In this document: one piece after another, positions 1 to 8,525 of the stretch
Layout: every line of letters starts with the position of its first letter
Numbering within the stretch: position 1 is the stretch's first letter
Origin: Euzebya pacifica
Lineage (GTDB): Bacteria > Actinomycetota > Nitriliruptoria > Euzebyales > Euzebyaceae
NCBI RefSeq assembly: GCF_003344865.1
Contig: NZ_CP031166.1
Coordinates: forward strand, 434,001-498,000
DNA: 64,000 nt
Direction: 5' to 3'
The notes under the pieces: model-generated
What the model saw: the letters and a program-made list of their open reading frames with translations, nothing else
Told to the model about the DNA's origin: nothing
Database searches by the model: none
Program-made: the position numbers and the translations under genes

Positions 1-1023
1 GCCGTTGCGTGTCGGCCCGCCGATGCCGGGGACATAGCCCCACACCCTCCCGTCGTGGTCAGCGGTGGTCGGCCGTCCCCAACGGTCCCCGTCACGGTTG
101 GCCGGTTCGTACGGTTCGCCGCTTGCCCGGTGGTTGCCGTCCCGGTCCCAGCCGAGCCGGTCGAACCCCTGCCGGTCATAGCCGTCGGTGTCGCGTCCAC
201 TGCGGTCGAATCCATCCGGACCGAACCGGGTGCCGGTGTCACGATGCGTTCCAGAGGAGTGCCAGCCATGCCGGTCGTGGCCATCGGGATCCCGTCCGTA
301 CCGGTCGATGCCCTGCGCATCGCGACCGTGGACGTCGTAGCCCTTGTCGTCCCGTGTGGTGCCGTTGCGGTGGTGGCCGTCGCGGGTGAACCCGGTGCGA
401 GTGTGGAAGCCGTCGCGCCGGTAGCCCTCGGCGTCAATGCCGCGCCGGTCAAAACCGTCGGGCCCGTAGATGGTGCCGGTATCGCGGTGGACATCACGTC
501 CACGGCGAGTAGGTGAGTCGTGCCGGTCGTTGGCGTCACCGCCGGGCCACCCACCGACGGTCTTCCATCCTGCCCGGTTGAAGCCGTCGGGGTCCCGGTA
601 GCTGCCGGTGTCGGGGTGGACGGTCTCGGCGGTGTCGGGCCAGCGTCCCCAGGCCACCCCGCGGCTGTTGTGGGACCCGTGGATGGTGATCCAGCCGTCC
701 GGTTCCGGAGTGATGTCGTTGACGATCCACTCGATGCGGATGCGGTCTCGGACGTGGTCCCGGCCGAACAGGTGAGACTTGGCGGCGATGACTTCGTCGG
801 ACGCGGCTTGGGCCTGGCGGAAGTCCTCGATGTCGCTGGGGCGCATCGCCGGTTGTGATCCGGTGGCGAACGGATCGGGCATGACCGTGGCGTTCGCCGC
901 GGGGCGGGTGGCAACGGCAACTGCGGCCGGTGCGTGCTCGGCACCGCAGCGGCCCTTGATGCCGATGCGCTTGGAGCATCGACTGCCGTCCTTGAGGGGT
1001 TGGTTGCACGGTCTCGTTGCCAT
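1..1023 (-). CDS. Gly/Asp-rich repeat protein with N-terminal Cys-His knuckle (partial)
   Basis: Function unknown. The C-terminus runs off the left edge, so about 340 residues are visible. The N-terminus has a possible zinc knuckle, C6-x9-C16-x9-C26-x3-H30, the same spacing as in five other proteins of this window. Residues to about 150 form an ordinary soluble domain rich in charged residues with a WITIHGSHNSRGVAWGRWP stretch. From about residue 170 the sequence becomes low-complexity, with short units such as DGFDRSG, DTDGYDRQG and DPDGHDRHG repeating every 6-8 residues, plus a longer duplicated unit (HRDTGTxxGPDGFDR appears twice). The ATG at 1021-1023 is chosen because GGAATGAC lies exactly 14 nt upstream on the minus strand, as for other genes here. 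It diverges from the membrane-protein gene at 1107. The repeats may bind divalent metal (inference only). Confidence 0.75.
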   Translation of the reverse strand, partial: MATRPCNQPLKDGSRCSKRIGIKGRCGAEHAPAAVAVATRPAANATVMPDPFATGSQPAMRPSDIEDFRQAQAASDEVIAAKSHLFGRDHVRDRIRIEWIVNDITPEPDGWITIHGSHNSRGVAWGRWPDTAETVHPDTGSYRDPDGFNRAGWKTVGGWPGGDANDRHDSPTRRGRDVHRDTGTIYGPDGFDRRGIDAEGYRRDGFHTRTGFTRDGHHRNGTTRDDKGYDVHGRDAQGIDRYGRDPDGHDRHGWHSSGTHRDTGTRFGPDGFDRSGRDTDGYDRQGFDRLGWDRDGNHRASGEPYEPANRDGDRWGRPTTADHDGRVWGYVPGIGGPTRNG

Positions 1024-1029
1024 GACGTG

Positions 1030-1037
1030 GTCATTCC
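1030..1037 (-). promoter_or_regulatory. GGAATGAC start-proximal element
   Basis: GGAATGAC on the minus strand begins 14 nt before the ATG at 1023, with C directly before the ATG. It is one of eight copies at this exact distance in the window and is probably a -10-like element of a leaderless promoter (inference). Confidence 0.5.
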
Positions 1038-1093
1038 CGCCTCGACCCGGGGCGAGGCTCGGCGCGGGTCGCTCCGGACGGAGCCGGGCCGTC

Positions 1094-1099
1094 GACCGT
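1094..1099 (+). promoter_or_regulatory. GACCGT start-proximal element
   Basis: GACCGT begins 13 nt before the ATG at 1107, with C at position -1. It is one of six GACC[AG]T boxes at exactly this distance in the window. Confidence 0.4.
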
Positions 1100-1106
1100 C
1101 ATCGGC

Positions 1107-1445
1107 ATGGAGATCACCGAGGTCGTTCAGGAGGTCCGGTCGACGCTGGCCGCCAACCCGATGGTGGGGTGGGTCCTGGTCTCGGCGGTTGGAGCGCTCC
1201 TGCTGGTGCACCACAAGCCTCGTACCCGAAAGCTCCTTCCCGTGTCAGCCGTGGTCCGGGTGTTTGGCTGCTACTTGGTGTGGGTCGGGTCCGTGGAGGT
1301 AGCCAGGTCCGCACTCCCCGAGGAGTGGGTGTCGACCGGGGCGCCGTGGGCGGCGCTGCTGTTCGGCGGGGTTGCCGTCTGGCTGATCCTGATGCCGCGA
1401 CGGGAGATCGTCTTCGTTGACCCCCCTCCGCAGGTGGACGGTTAG
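1107..1445 (+). CDS. Small integral membrane protein
   Basis: A 112-residue protein with three likely membrane segments (about residues 19-37, 45-63 and 77-95) and short charged loops. No family is recognised. The ATG follows a GACCGT box at 13 nt. Its stop overlaps by four bases the stop of the convergent exonuclease gene. The final residues (VDPPPQVDG) are probably cytoplasmic. Confidence 0.7.
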   Translation: MEITEVVQEVRSTLAANPMVGWVLVSAVGALLLVHHKPRTRKLLPVSAVVRVFGCYLVWVGSVEVARSALPEEWVSTGAPWAALLFGGVAVWLILMPRREIVFVDPPPQVDG

Positions 1446-2515
1446 GCCCAAGGGGCGTCTGCGTCGGTGAGCGGCGGGGCCTGATCGAGCAGAGTCGGCT
1501 GTGGTTGTGCGAACACCAGCAGCAGGCGACTGACGAGCTTGCCCAACCCGGCGTCGCGGAGCGATTGTTCCACGGTGTAGGGGTCTGCGGTCGGGCGCGC
1601 CGCGTCGAGGTCGATCGGGATGTCGTCCCTGATGGTCATCAGCCGTTGGTTGCGACGGGTCAGGGAGTCGGAGGACTCCCAGTCGTCTATCAGGTCATCG
1701 GCGCGTTTGCGGCCGATGACCGACCGGCAGCGGATCGGGTCGGCCACCGCCTGCTCGATGGAGGGGAAGGCGGCGAGCAGAGTGACGGCGGTCTTCTTGC
1801 CGATGCCGGGGACGCCGTTGAGATTGTCGCTCTTGTCGCCCCTGAGCGCTGCGTAGTCGGTGTACTGGTCGGGTGCCACCCCGGTTGTCCGCTTGATCCC
1901 CTCGGCATCCAGCAGCTCGGCTGCGTGCAGGCCCGACTTCATCCGGAGCACCCGTGTGGTGGGTGTGACCAGACCGAAGGCGTCCTTGTCGGAGGTCGCA
2001 ATGACGCAGTTCATGCCGGCGTTCGCCGCCGCCTTCGCGGTCGAACCGCAAACGTCATCGGCCTCCCATCCGGGGTGGACCACCACGTGGCCGGCCAAGC
2101 CGTCGTTGGCGGCGAGGAACTCCGGCGCGGCGTCCAGTAGACGGTCGAGTCCTTCTGGCTTCTCTGATCTGCCGGCCTTGTAGGGGGCGAACGCTTCCTT
2201 GCGGACGGATCGCTGCCGGCAGTCGAACCCGATGACGACTCGGTCGGCCCGCACGATGTCGGCCACTCCTGCCATGAGGGCCAGGAGTCCGTAGAGGCCG
2301 GCTGTGACTGGGTCGGTGTTCCGCCGTTCGGCGTACCCCCACCAGGCCCTGTGGGTGAGGCTGTTGCCATCGACTGCAAGCACCGTGTCTCCCTCGTCTG
2401 CAAACGCTGGGACGGGCGGTGGCGCGGGTGTCGCATCCGGGCGTGGCGTCGGTGCCGGTGGGGGCGTCGCGGACGACGCCGACTGGGGGTTGTCGAACAG
2501 CGTGGGTGTGTGCAT
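1442..2515 (-). CDS. 5'-3' exonuclease, PolI N-terminal/FEN family
   Basis: Expected to cut 5' flaps and RNA primers during replication and repair, like the N-terminal domain of DNA polymerase I or phage 5' nucleases. The product is 357 residues. A Pro-rich linker of about 45 residues precedes the nuclease domain. Family hallmarks are visible: LAVDGNSLTHRAWWG (first acidic motif), FDCRQRSVRKE with Arg/Lys, GWEADDV (metal-binding acidic cluster), IATSDKDAFGL, then LRGDKSDNLNGVPGIGKKTA, which is the aspartate pair plus helix-3-turn-helix. No polymerase domain follows, so this is a stand-alone nuclease as in phages. The start at 2515 overlaps the stop of the upstream EAL gene (TGATG), indicating translational coupling. 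The C-terminus ends with an Asp-rich tail. Confidence 0.9.
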   Translation of the reverse strand: MHTPTLFDNPQSASSATPPPAPTPRPDATPAPPPVPAFADEGDTVLAVDGNSLTHRAWWGYAERRNTDPVTAGLYGLLALMAGVADIVRADRVVIGFDCRQRSVRKEAFAPYKAGRSEKPEGLDRLLDAAPEFLAANDGLAGHVVVHPGWEADDVCGSTAKAAANAGMNCVIATSDKDAFGLVTPTTRVLRMKSGLHAAELLDAEGIKRTTGVAPDQYTDYAALRGDKSDNLNGVPGIGKKTAVTLLAAFPSIEQAVADPIRCRSVIGRKRADDLIDDWESSDSLTRRNQRLMTIRDDIPIDLDAARPTADPYTVEQSLRDAGLGKLVSRLLLVFAQPQPTLLDQAPPLTDADAPWA

Positions 2516-4272
2516 CAGAGCACCATGGTGGGCGTGGGTGCCGACTCTGCGGGCACTGCCGTCTGGCCGTCGGTGAGGAGTCGGGTGATGGCGTGGGCCG
2601 GGACAGGGCGTCCGTGCAGGTATCCCTGTTGGAGGTGGACCCCGAAGTCGCGGAGAAGATCGGCCTGGGCGGCGGTCTCCACCCCTTCGCACACCGACTG
2701 GATACCGAGCGCGCCGGCGATGCGAAGTGTGGCGATCAGGATGATCCGGGATTGCTCGTCGTGTGCGATGTCGCCGACGAATGCCTTGTCGACCTTCAAC
2801 TGGTCGATGGGCATCTTGCGGATCCGCGTCAGCGAGGAGTAGCCGGCACCGAAGTCGTCCATGGAGATCCGCAGCCCGAGTTCCCGGAGCTCGAAGAGGA
2901 CTCGTTCGGAATCCAGGGCGAGTGCTTCGGCTTCGGTGACCTCGAGCACGAGGGCGGAGGGTGGCACTGCTGCCCGCTCGATTCGTTCAGCGACGAAGTT
3001 GAAGAACCCTGGGTCGCGCAGCAGGGACGCGTCGATGTTGACCTGAGCCCAGATGTCGTGTCCCTGGGCGTGCCAACGGTCAAGGTCGGAGAGAGTCGTG
3101 TCGAACACCTGTCGAGTGAGCCTGAGAATGTTGCCGGACCGCCGGGCGAGTTCGATGAACTGGTCCGGAGGTATGGCACCGCGGGTCGGGTGCTCCCACC
3201 GCGCAAGGGCTTCCACCGCCACGGTCCTGCCGTGCCTCTCGACGATCGGTTGGTAGGCAACGTCGATTCCGCCACGGTCGAGGGCGTCGGTCAGGTTCGC
3301 AATCAACCGCAGGTCGTCAACGGCTTGGCCGTTGCGCTCGCCCCGGTCGACCCACATCAGGCCCGGGGTGGTCCTCGCCCGTGCGGCAGCCTCATTGGAT
3401 CGGCGGATCATCTGTGAGGGTTCGGCTTCCCCGAAGACGATGCCGACCGCCGGCACCAGTGCTACTGAGAGGTCCCCAAGTCGGAAGGGCACCCGGAGTG
3501 CTTCCGCCACCTTCATTGCTCGCCGCTGCACGTCGAGGTGGCCCTCACCGTTGTCGGGGAGCAGCACAAGGGTTTCCTCTGTGCCGTGCAGTGCGCCCTG
3601 GGGGCCGGTGCGGGTCCCGATCTCAGAGAGCAGGTCGGCGACCAGTTCTTGGGAGAGGATCGCGGTCACCTCAACCATCCGTCCCAGATGGACCGTGGCG
3701 GCAGCCGTGATGGTCGAGGCCGCCTTGCGGACGGCGGTGGTTTGGAGCACCAGACCGCTGCCGGGGTGGCGACTGTTGGCCGTTCGGCGCCGCTCGGTCT
3801 CAGCGACCGCGGCGACGACCGCGCCCACGATGGCCATGGCCGCAACTTCCCCGATGCCGGAGGCCGTGCCAATCGAGGCTGCGGAGACGTACCCAACGAA
3901 CGGTCCTGCCAGCACGACGGCGGCATCGCAGGTGCCGCGGACCCGCACGGAGCCCGACAGGATGGCGACGGCGGCGGCAGCGGCCACACCGGCCAGGACG
4001 GCCTGGTCGTTGGGGCCGAGCGCGAGGATGCCGGTTGCCACCATTGCAGCTGTGGCACTGGTCGCGATGTGCGGTAGCGCGACGCCTGGTCGGTGGTGGC
4101 GGGCGAACGCTATCGGCACGGCAACGGCGATCGCGGCTCCTGCCGGCCCTGCTGTGGCAGCGAGCAGGGCCGCCACGATCGCGCCCGGCGACCATCGGCG
4201 CGCGGTCGGGCTGTGCACGAGCCACTCGATGCCGATGAGCGCCAAGGTCAGGGGAAGGATCAGGAAGGGCAT
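2515..4272 (-). CDS. Membrane EAL-domain cyclic-di-GMP phosphodiesterase
   Basis: Predicted to hydrolyse cyclic di-GMP. The product is 585 residues. The first 170 or so residues hold several hydrophobic segments. A degenerate GGDEF-like region follows (no GGEEF motif, so no cyclase activity expected). The C-terminal EAL domain looks complete: YQPIV, VEALARW (the EAL signature), an N in QVNID, a glutamate in LEVTEAEAL, the DDFGAGYSSL loop, KVDKAFV and ExVET (CEGVETAAQ) followed by QGYLHGRPV. The catalytic residues of active EAL enzymes therefore appear present. The gene is translationally coupled to the exonuclease downstream (TGATG), an unexpected pairing. A second-messenger enzyme on an accessory replicon could tie host surface or motility state to the element. 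Confidence 0.9.
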   Translation of the reverse strand: MPFLILPLTLALIGIEWLVHSPTARRWSPGAIVAALLAATAGPAGAAIAVAVPIAFARHHRPGVALPHIATSATAAMVATGILALGPNDQAVLAGVAAAAAVAILSGSVRVRGTCDAAVVLAGPFVGYVSAASIGTASGIGEVAAMAIVGAVVAAVAETERRRTANSRHPGSGLVLQTTAVRKAASTITAAATVHLGRMVEVTAILSQELVADLLSEIGTRTGPQGALHGTEETLVLLPDNGEGHLDVQRRAMKVAEALRVPFRLGDLSVALVPAVGIVFGEAEPSQMIRRSNEAAARARTTPGLMWVDRGERNGQAVDDLRLIANLTDALDRGGIDVAYQPIVERHGRTVAVEALARWEHPTRGAIPPDQFIELARRSGNILRLTRQVFDTTLSDLDRWHAQGHDIWAQVNIDASLLRDPGFFNFVAERIERAAVPPSALVLEVTEAEALALDSERVLFELRELGLRISMDDFGAGYSSLTRIRKMPIDQLKVDKAFVGDIAHDEQSRIILIATLRIAGALGIQSVCEGVETAAQADLLRDFGVHLQQGYLHGRPVPAHAITRLLTDGQTAVPAESAPTPTMVL

Positions 4273-4385
4273 GGCTCCGGAGGGTGTGGTCGGCCGGCGG
4301 CAACCAAGTGCTGCACCTTCGTGCGTATCGGCGGTGCGCAGGGGTGCCTGACCGAATCGTTGTCACACAAGGACATTCCGAAGAC

Positions 4386-5198
4386 TCAACCCCCGACCGC
4401 CGGCCGTTCATTGGGTCGGCCGACACGACCACCCGTCGAGCGTCCCGAATCGAGCTGGCCGACCGTGGTGAGGTCACCGGTGAAGAGGTTGACCGTGAAA
4501 GGACCGGCGCCGCTCAGGCCGTCGTGGGGACGGACCGCCACGGCGAGCACCACCCTTCCAACCCCGATGCGCAGTGTGGTGAGGTGCTCGGTCCCGTCGC
4601 TGTAGTGGATCGCACGGTTGATTGCGGTGTCTGCGGTGCCGAACGGAACCCTTCCCTCGATGAGGGTCCGGGCTTGTTCGGGCAGGGCTAGGAACTCCTC
4701 CGCCGGGTCGAGGTTCGCAGCTGCATCCGCGCCGGCGGACGAACCTCCCGCCTGCGTGGCGGCCGGCGCCGATGCGATCGCGGTCTGCTTGGGGTTGCGC
4801 ACCGCCCACAAACCGTCCTGCGCGGCGACCCATGGACCGGTGGCCTTCGCCACGGTCCTCCCGCCTGCCTCGCGAACTTGCACCGGTCGTGACACGACGA
4901 ACCGTGCGACGCCGGACTCACCGACGACCAGGCACACTCCCTCCTCACGGCAGTCGCCGGTGGCCTTGTTGCGTCGCACGCGCGGTTCGGTCCCGACCGA
5001 CCCGCGGATGCTCCCCAGTCCATCGAGCACCGGTGCCTGGCCGATGAGGGCCATCAGGCCCTCGAGGTCTGCCAGCTTGGGGGATGCTGCTGAGTAGGTG
5101 AGCGCAACCGAGCAGCGGTCGTCGGTCAGCGCCGCACGATGCGATCCACCGGGCCGGGCCGGGGATCCCGCGTCGCGACGCCTGACGAGTTCGCTCAT
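4386..5198 (-). CDS. Hypothetical protein, 270 aa
   Basis: No family is recognised. It is a soluble, Ala/Gly/Arg-rich protein without membrane segments. The middle (residues 80-125) looks like a compact beta-rich domain (CLVVGESGVARFVVSRPVQV), followed by an Ala-rich linker and a second region ending LRIGVGRVVLAVAVRPHDG. The ATG at 5198 follows a GACCGT box at exactly 13 nt on the minus strand. It is separated by 113 bp from the EAL gene downstream, so co-transcription is possible. Confidence 0.6.
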   Translation of the reverse strand: MSELVRRRDAGSPARPGGSHRAALTDDRCSVALTYSAASPKLADLEGLMALIGQAPVLDGLGSIRGSVGTEPRVRRNKATGDCREEGVCLVVGESGVARFVVSRPVQVREAGGRTVAKATGPWVAAQDGLWAVRNPKQTAIASAPAATQAGGSSAGADAAANLDPAEEFLALPEQARTLIEGRVPFGTADTAINRAIHYSDGTEHLTTLRIGVGRVVLAVAVRPHDGLSGAGPFTVNLFTGDLTTVGQLDSGRSTGGRVGRPNERPAVGG

Positions 5199-5205
5199 GA
5201 CTTGG

Positions 5206-5211
5206 ACGGTC
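5206..5211 (-). promoter_or_regulatory. GACCGT start-proximal element
   Basis: GACCGT on the minus strand begins 13 nt before the ATG at 5198, with C at -1. It has the same geometry as the boxes before 1107, 8526, 24952, 33379 and 48653. Confidence 0.4.
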
Positions 5212-5324
5212 GACCGGCATGACGACGACCGATCCCCGGGGCGAGTCCCATATCGTGTCTGTCCAACAGCAGCCGTAGTGGTTGATCATCTAGCAGTTGG
5301 GTGTCTGCCAGACTGCCTCTTGGC

Positions 5325-5984
5325 ATGGGTTCCCGGTATGACCAGATCGACTTGGCCGCCGTGGCCGCTGCGTGGCGCGCGCGGTCTGACGGGTGCGCTA
5401 CCGGCGTGATCGGGATGCCTTCGGTGCCGGTGATCAGCCCAGATGGCATGGGTCGTCCCGTCGTGTCCGCTGCCGACGTCGGCGAACTGATCGGCGATCC
5501 GGTGTTCAACGGGTTCGGTCCTCGCGAGAGGCTGTTCGCGGTGTGGTCCGCTGCGCTCACGGGACCCGTGGCCGCAACGGTTGCGGGCGTGTCGGTCTCA
5601 ACGATCCGTCGCTGGGCAGGCAACGGGCTGGCTCCTCGTTCTGCGTGGTTCCCAGGTCGGCCGCGCCGCTGGACGTTCGGCGATGTGGTCCGGTGCCGCG
5701 CAGCGGCGCGACTGCGGACTGCGGGTGTGGCACTGGGTTCCGTGCAGGCGGCCTTCGGGACCGTCGACTGGGAGCAGCCGACCAGGTTCGTGGTCGCGGG
5801 CGGGGAGGTGGTGGTCATCAACGATGACGTGGACGGCCCGGTCACGGCGTCGGGGCAACTCTCGATGGCGTTGGAGTTGGATGATGTTGCCGCGGAGGCG
5901 TTGTCGGCGGTGACGGCGATAACCGGACCTGGTCCTTCCCCTTCCGGCGACGGCTTGAGCTTGGTTGTCGGCGGAGCGGGCTAG
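5325..5984 (+). CDS. MerR-like helix-turn-helix regulator
   Basis: A 219-residue protein, probably a DNA-binding regulator. Residues 80-145 contain VAGVSVSTIRRWAGNGL, then a wing-like WFPGRPRRWTFGDVVRCRAAARLRTAG segment, which is the pattern of MerR/AlpA-type winged helices (HTH, wing, helix with LR.AG). No effector domain is recognised; the C-terminal third is acidic and Val/Ala-rich. An in-frame GTG at 5301 is an alternative start. Upstream at 5290-5299 is CTAGCAGTTG, also found in the promoter box near 9040, so this gene may share that regulation. Confidence 0.65.
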   Translation: MGSRYDQIDLAAVAAAWRARSDGCATGVIGMPSVPVISPDGMGRPVVSAADVGELIGDPVFNGFGPRERLFAVWSAALTGPVAATVAGVSVSTIRRWAGNGLAPRSAWFPGRPRRWTFGDVVRCRAAARLRTAGVALGSVQAAFGTVDWEQPTRFVVAGGEVVVINDDVDGPVTASGQLSMALELDDVAAEALSAVTAITGPGPSPSGDGLSLVVGGAG

Positions 5985-6079
5985 GAGATGTCCCGTAGTC
6001 CGACGGTCGCGTCGCCGAGGCACCGGGCGGCCCCGGTTACCCTTGCGGGTTCGACTTCTCCGACGTCGTCCGGATCGCG

Positions 6080-6370
6080 GTGATGCGACGACCGGGCGAC
6101 CTTGGCGGACCCCCGTCGGTTGCCGCCCCTCTACTTGCAGACGTGGGCCTTGACCCTTCCGTGTTGAGCGAGGGTGCTGTCCATCGGGTCACCGGCGAGC
6201 TGGTCCGCCGAATGCTGTGTTCCCGCCAAGCGGTCGTTGGGAAATCGTCGTCTGCCGTGGCCGCTGAGATCGGTTCGCTGCTGGCGGGCACAGGCCATCA
6301 GCCTGAGGTGTACGAGGCCGCCTGGTGGGACGAGCTGCGGGTCGTGTGCGGCGGAGGAACTCATGGGTGA
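6080..6370 (+). CDS. Hypothetical protein, 96 aa
   Basis: No family is recognised. A small soluble protein with two helical stretches (about residues 20-45 and 52-90) and two Cys. GTG start. Its end overlaps the start of the next gene by eight bases, suggesting an operon 6080-7549. Confidence 0.5.
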   Translation: MMRRPGDLGGPPSVAAPLLADVGLDPSVLSEGAVHRVTGELVRRMLCSRQAVVGKSSSAVAAEIGSLLAGTGHQPEVYEAAWWDELRVVCGGGTHG

Positions 6371-6899
6371 GCAGGCCTCGGCGATGACGGCCGCCACGTG
6401 TGCTCTGGTCGCGGTTGTCGCCAGCCTTGTCGCTGCTGTCAGTGGGGACGCGGTACCCGTAGTCGTTGCAACTGGCGGCCTCATATGTGCGGGGATGGCA
6501 TTCGTTCGGTTCAGGACTGTGCGCCGCAGGTCGGTCCCGTTCAGCGGCCCCCCGCCCGCACCCCGCCAGGCTCCCGCCCAAGCCCGGCTCGACTGGGCCC
6601 CGCCGACGGCTACCCGTGCCAGCCCCTCCCTTGGCGGCGGCCCGGCACCCGCTGCCCCGACCGACCAGCCTCTGGCAGCGGTTCCCTCGCCCACCCCAGC
6701 CGGTCCGGAGCGTGCTGTCGCCACTGGCGAACCCTTGCGGCCCTCAGTGGAACTGATCGACCCCGCCCCGCCGCTTCGCCACCTGCCAGCCGTCCAGCAC
6801 CAACGTCCGACCACTCGCCCGCCCGCGACGATGAAGGTCGCCGCCGCCGCCGTCGTGGCCATCGTCGCAGCCGTCAGCGCTTCCCGTTTCCGCCGCTGA
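6363..6899 (+). CDS. Membrane protein with Pro-rich loop
   Basis: A 178-residue protein of unknown function. The N-terminus carries two adjacent hydrophobic segments (about residues 8-45), followed by about 100 residues rich in Pro and Ala, and a final hydrophobic helix (VAAAAVVAIVAAV) before a basic tail. The ATG at 6363 is chosen for the strong GGAGG ribosome binding site seven bases upstream. It may anchor something at the membrane (inference). Confidence 0.6.
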   Translation: MGEQASAMTAATCALVAVVASLVAAVSGDAVPVVVATGGLICAGMAFVRFRTVRRRSVPFSGPPPAPRQAPAQARLDWAPPTATRASPSLGGGPAPAAPTDQPLAAVPSPTPAGPERAVATGEPLRPSVELIDPAPPLRHLPAVQHQRPTTRPPATMKVAAAAVVAIVAAVSASRFRR

Positions 6900-6973
6900 C
6901 CGCCCTACCGGCTCCCTTCGGCACGGCTGGATTAGGGTTCACGGTTGCTCGCCCGCAGGAGGACTCATCACAC

Positions 6974-7549
6974 ATGAACAACGAACCCGAACGAGCCGTT
7001 CGCCGCTACCTCATGGCTGTAGGCGACCCGGCATCCCTGATCGACAACGATGCCATCGAGCGGCTCACCGATGAACTGTCGGAACTCACCGATCCGATCG
7101 AACGTCTCGTCGCGCGACAGGCACTCCTTGACGCCAATGAACCGGATGTGGCGGCAGCGGAGGAGGCCTTTGTCGAGGTTGTCGCCACGTGGGCCCAGGA
7201 GCACAGCATCGGAGCGGCGGCATTCGTCGCAGAAGGTGTCCCAGCGACGGTGTTGCGGCGAGCCGGCATGCGCGTCCCGAGGAACACCGAAGCAGCGCGA
7301 CCCACGTCCCGAAAGGCCCCGGCGAAACCAACAGGGACGCGCACCCGAGTCACCAGGGCCCAGATCAAGGGTTCGGTGCCACCTGACCCGTTCACCGCAG
7401 CCGCCCTGATCGACCTCACCGGCGCGTCACCGCACACGGTCCGACAGACGATCGGCGAGATGTTGGACGACGGCAGCGTCGTGGAGAAGGGACAGGATCC
7501 CGATCACGACGGACCCGGCCGCGCCCCGATGCTGTACGCCACGTCCTGA
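6974..7549 (+). CDS. Hypothetical protein with C-terminal winged helix
   Basis: A 191-residue protein. Residues 1-80 are helical and acidic. Residues 95-125 are a basic linker. The last 65 residues read like a winged-helix DNA-binding domain: FTAAALIDLTGASPHTVRQ (recognition helix), then IGEMLDDGSVVEKG and a short wing. AGGAGG lies 11 bases before the ATG. Probably a regulator or adaptor. It ends 44 bp before the convergent Mrr-like gene. Confidence 0.65.
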   Translation: MNNEPERAVRRYLMAVGDPASLIDNDAIERLTDELSELTDPIERLVARQALLDANEPDVAAAEEAFVEVVATWAQEHSIGAAAFVAEGVPATVLRRAGMRVPRNTEAARPTSRKAPAKPTGTRTRVTRAQIKGSVPPDPFTAAALIDLTGASPHTVRQTIGEMLDDGSVVEKGQDPDHDGPGRAPMLYATS

Positions 7550-7593
7550 ACCGACCCCCCTACCCGGCCTGAAGGACGAGACACAGACCACGG

Positions 7594-8148
7594 TCAGGCG
7601 GCCATTCGCCCCAATGCCCGCCCGTCGATCAGGTCGACGTCACCGAACTCGTCAGCGAGCTCCACGGCTGCGGCGGTGTACCCCGAGGTCGTGACGATCA
7701 TGGCCCTTTCGGCTCCATGGATCCGCTGGCTGCCGATCAGCACTTGGACGTCCTGGCTGCCGACCTTGTTGGAGGCGGCGTACCGCTTCGCCTGGACGAC
7801 CACCCGTCGGCCGTCCGGGTCTGTTCCGATCACGTCAGCACCACGGTCTCCTGCACCCCCTTGGACCTTGACGTCCTTCCATCCGTTGCAACGGAGGATG
7901 TCAGCTACCGCCTCCTCGAACTCGGTCGGGGTCAGTCGATACAGACCCTGCCCCGTTCGTGCCCACCTCCCGCAGCGATGGCGTCCGGCGGCCCACAGCA
8001 ACGCTGCCACCATGCACCCGGCGGCCACGACGACGATCCAAGGACGCCAATCAGGGTTGGTCCAGGCCGCGTAGCCGGAGAAGGCAACGATGCCGATCTC
8101 GGAAGCCGCAAGGCGCCCCCTCGCCCGCCGACGGCGACCCCGGGTCAC
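7594..8148 (-). CDS. Membrane-anchored Mrr-type nuclease
   Basis: Probably a DNA endonuclease of the restriction-endonuclease fold (Mrr_cat family). The product is 184 residues. Two hydrophobic helices (about residues 17-55) are followed by the nuclease domain: TPTEFEEAVADILRCNGW (helix), then VKVQGGAGDRGADVIG with the catalytic Asp, and VVVQAKRY giving the QxK part of the D-QxK signature. The remaining segment (MIVTTSGYT, VDLIDGRAL) matches the family's C-terminal strands. The GTG start overlaps the preceding gene by four bases. Mrr homologues cut modified DNA or act as plasmid/phage-borne repair enzymes; which applies here cannot be told. Confidence 0.85.
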   Translation of the reverse strand: MTRGRRRRARGRLAASEIGIVAFSGYAAWTNPDWRPWIVVVAAGCMVAALLWAAGRHRCGRWARTGQGLYRLTPTEFEEAVADILRCNGWKDVKVQGGAGDRGADVIGTDPDGRRVVVQAKRYAASNKVGSQDVQVLIGSQRIHGAERAMIVTTSGYTAAAVELADEFGDVDLIDGRALGRMAA

Positions 8149-8438
8149 CGTTCGACCCGTTCCCGGATCCCGTCATAGAGTCGACGGAAGGGACCCGAGG
8201 GGTAGATCTTGATCGGCCGTGCCACACGTCCCGTGATCGGGTCGGTCAGCGCCACGAGGCGATGGAAGGCCCTCACCCTTCTGGCGTCTCCTCCGAAGGA
8301 CGCGATCTGCGGGGCGACGCGGCCTTCACCGATGACGACTCGATGCTTGGCACCGCACGGCCTGCCCGGCTGGTGCTTGCGACGGCAGGTGCGGCCATCG
8401 ATGAGGGTCTTGCCGCACACCACGGTCCTGGCTGCCAT
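8145..8438 (-). CDS. Small basic protein with Cys-His knuckle
   Basis: A 97-residue basic protein. The N-terminus has C8-x9-C18-x9-C28-x3-H32, the same spacing as the protein ending at the left edge. The rest is Arg-rich and could touch nucleic acid. I chose the ATG at 8438 so the knuckle sits at the same distance from the N-terminus as in its relatives; ATGs at 8456 and 8483 are also in frame. Coupled to the Mrr-like gene. Confidence 0.55.
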   Translation of the reverse strand: MAARTVVCGKTLIDGRTCRRKHQPGRPCGAKHRVVIGEGRVAPQIASFGGDARRVRAFHRLVALTDPITGRVARPIKIYPSGPFRRLYDGIRERVER

Positions 8439-8512
8439 ATCGCGCGGTCCCTTCATGTGTCGCGTTCGCGGTTCACCCAACAACGTCAGGCGTCGTAGTC
8501 CTCATGGTCTGC

Positions 8513-8518
8513 GACCAT
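8513..8518 (+). promoter_or_regulatory. GACCAT start-proximal element
   Basis: GACCAT begins exactly 13 nt before the ATG at 8526. Unlike the other copies, the base before the ATG is G rather than C. Confidence 0.35.
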
Positions 8519-8525
8519 CAAGGCG

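Noticed and set aside
535-1009. A 157-residue minus-strand frame inside the left-edge gene
   Set aside because: The frame that continues through the Gly/Asp-rich repeats has a better start (element at 14 nt), a knuckle and periodic structure.
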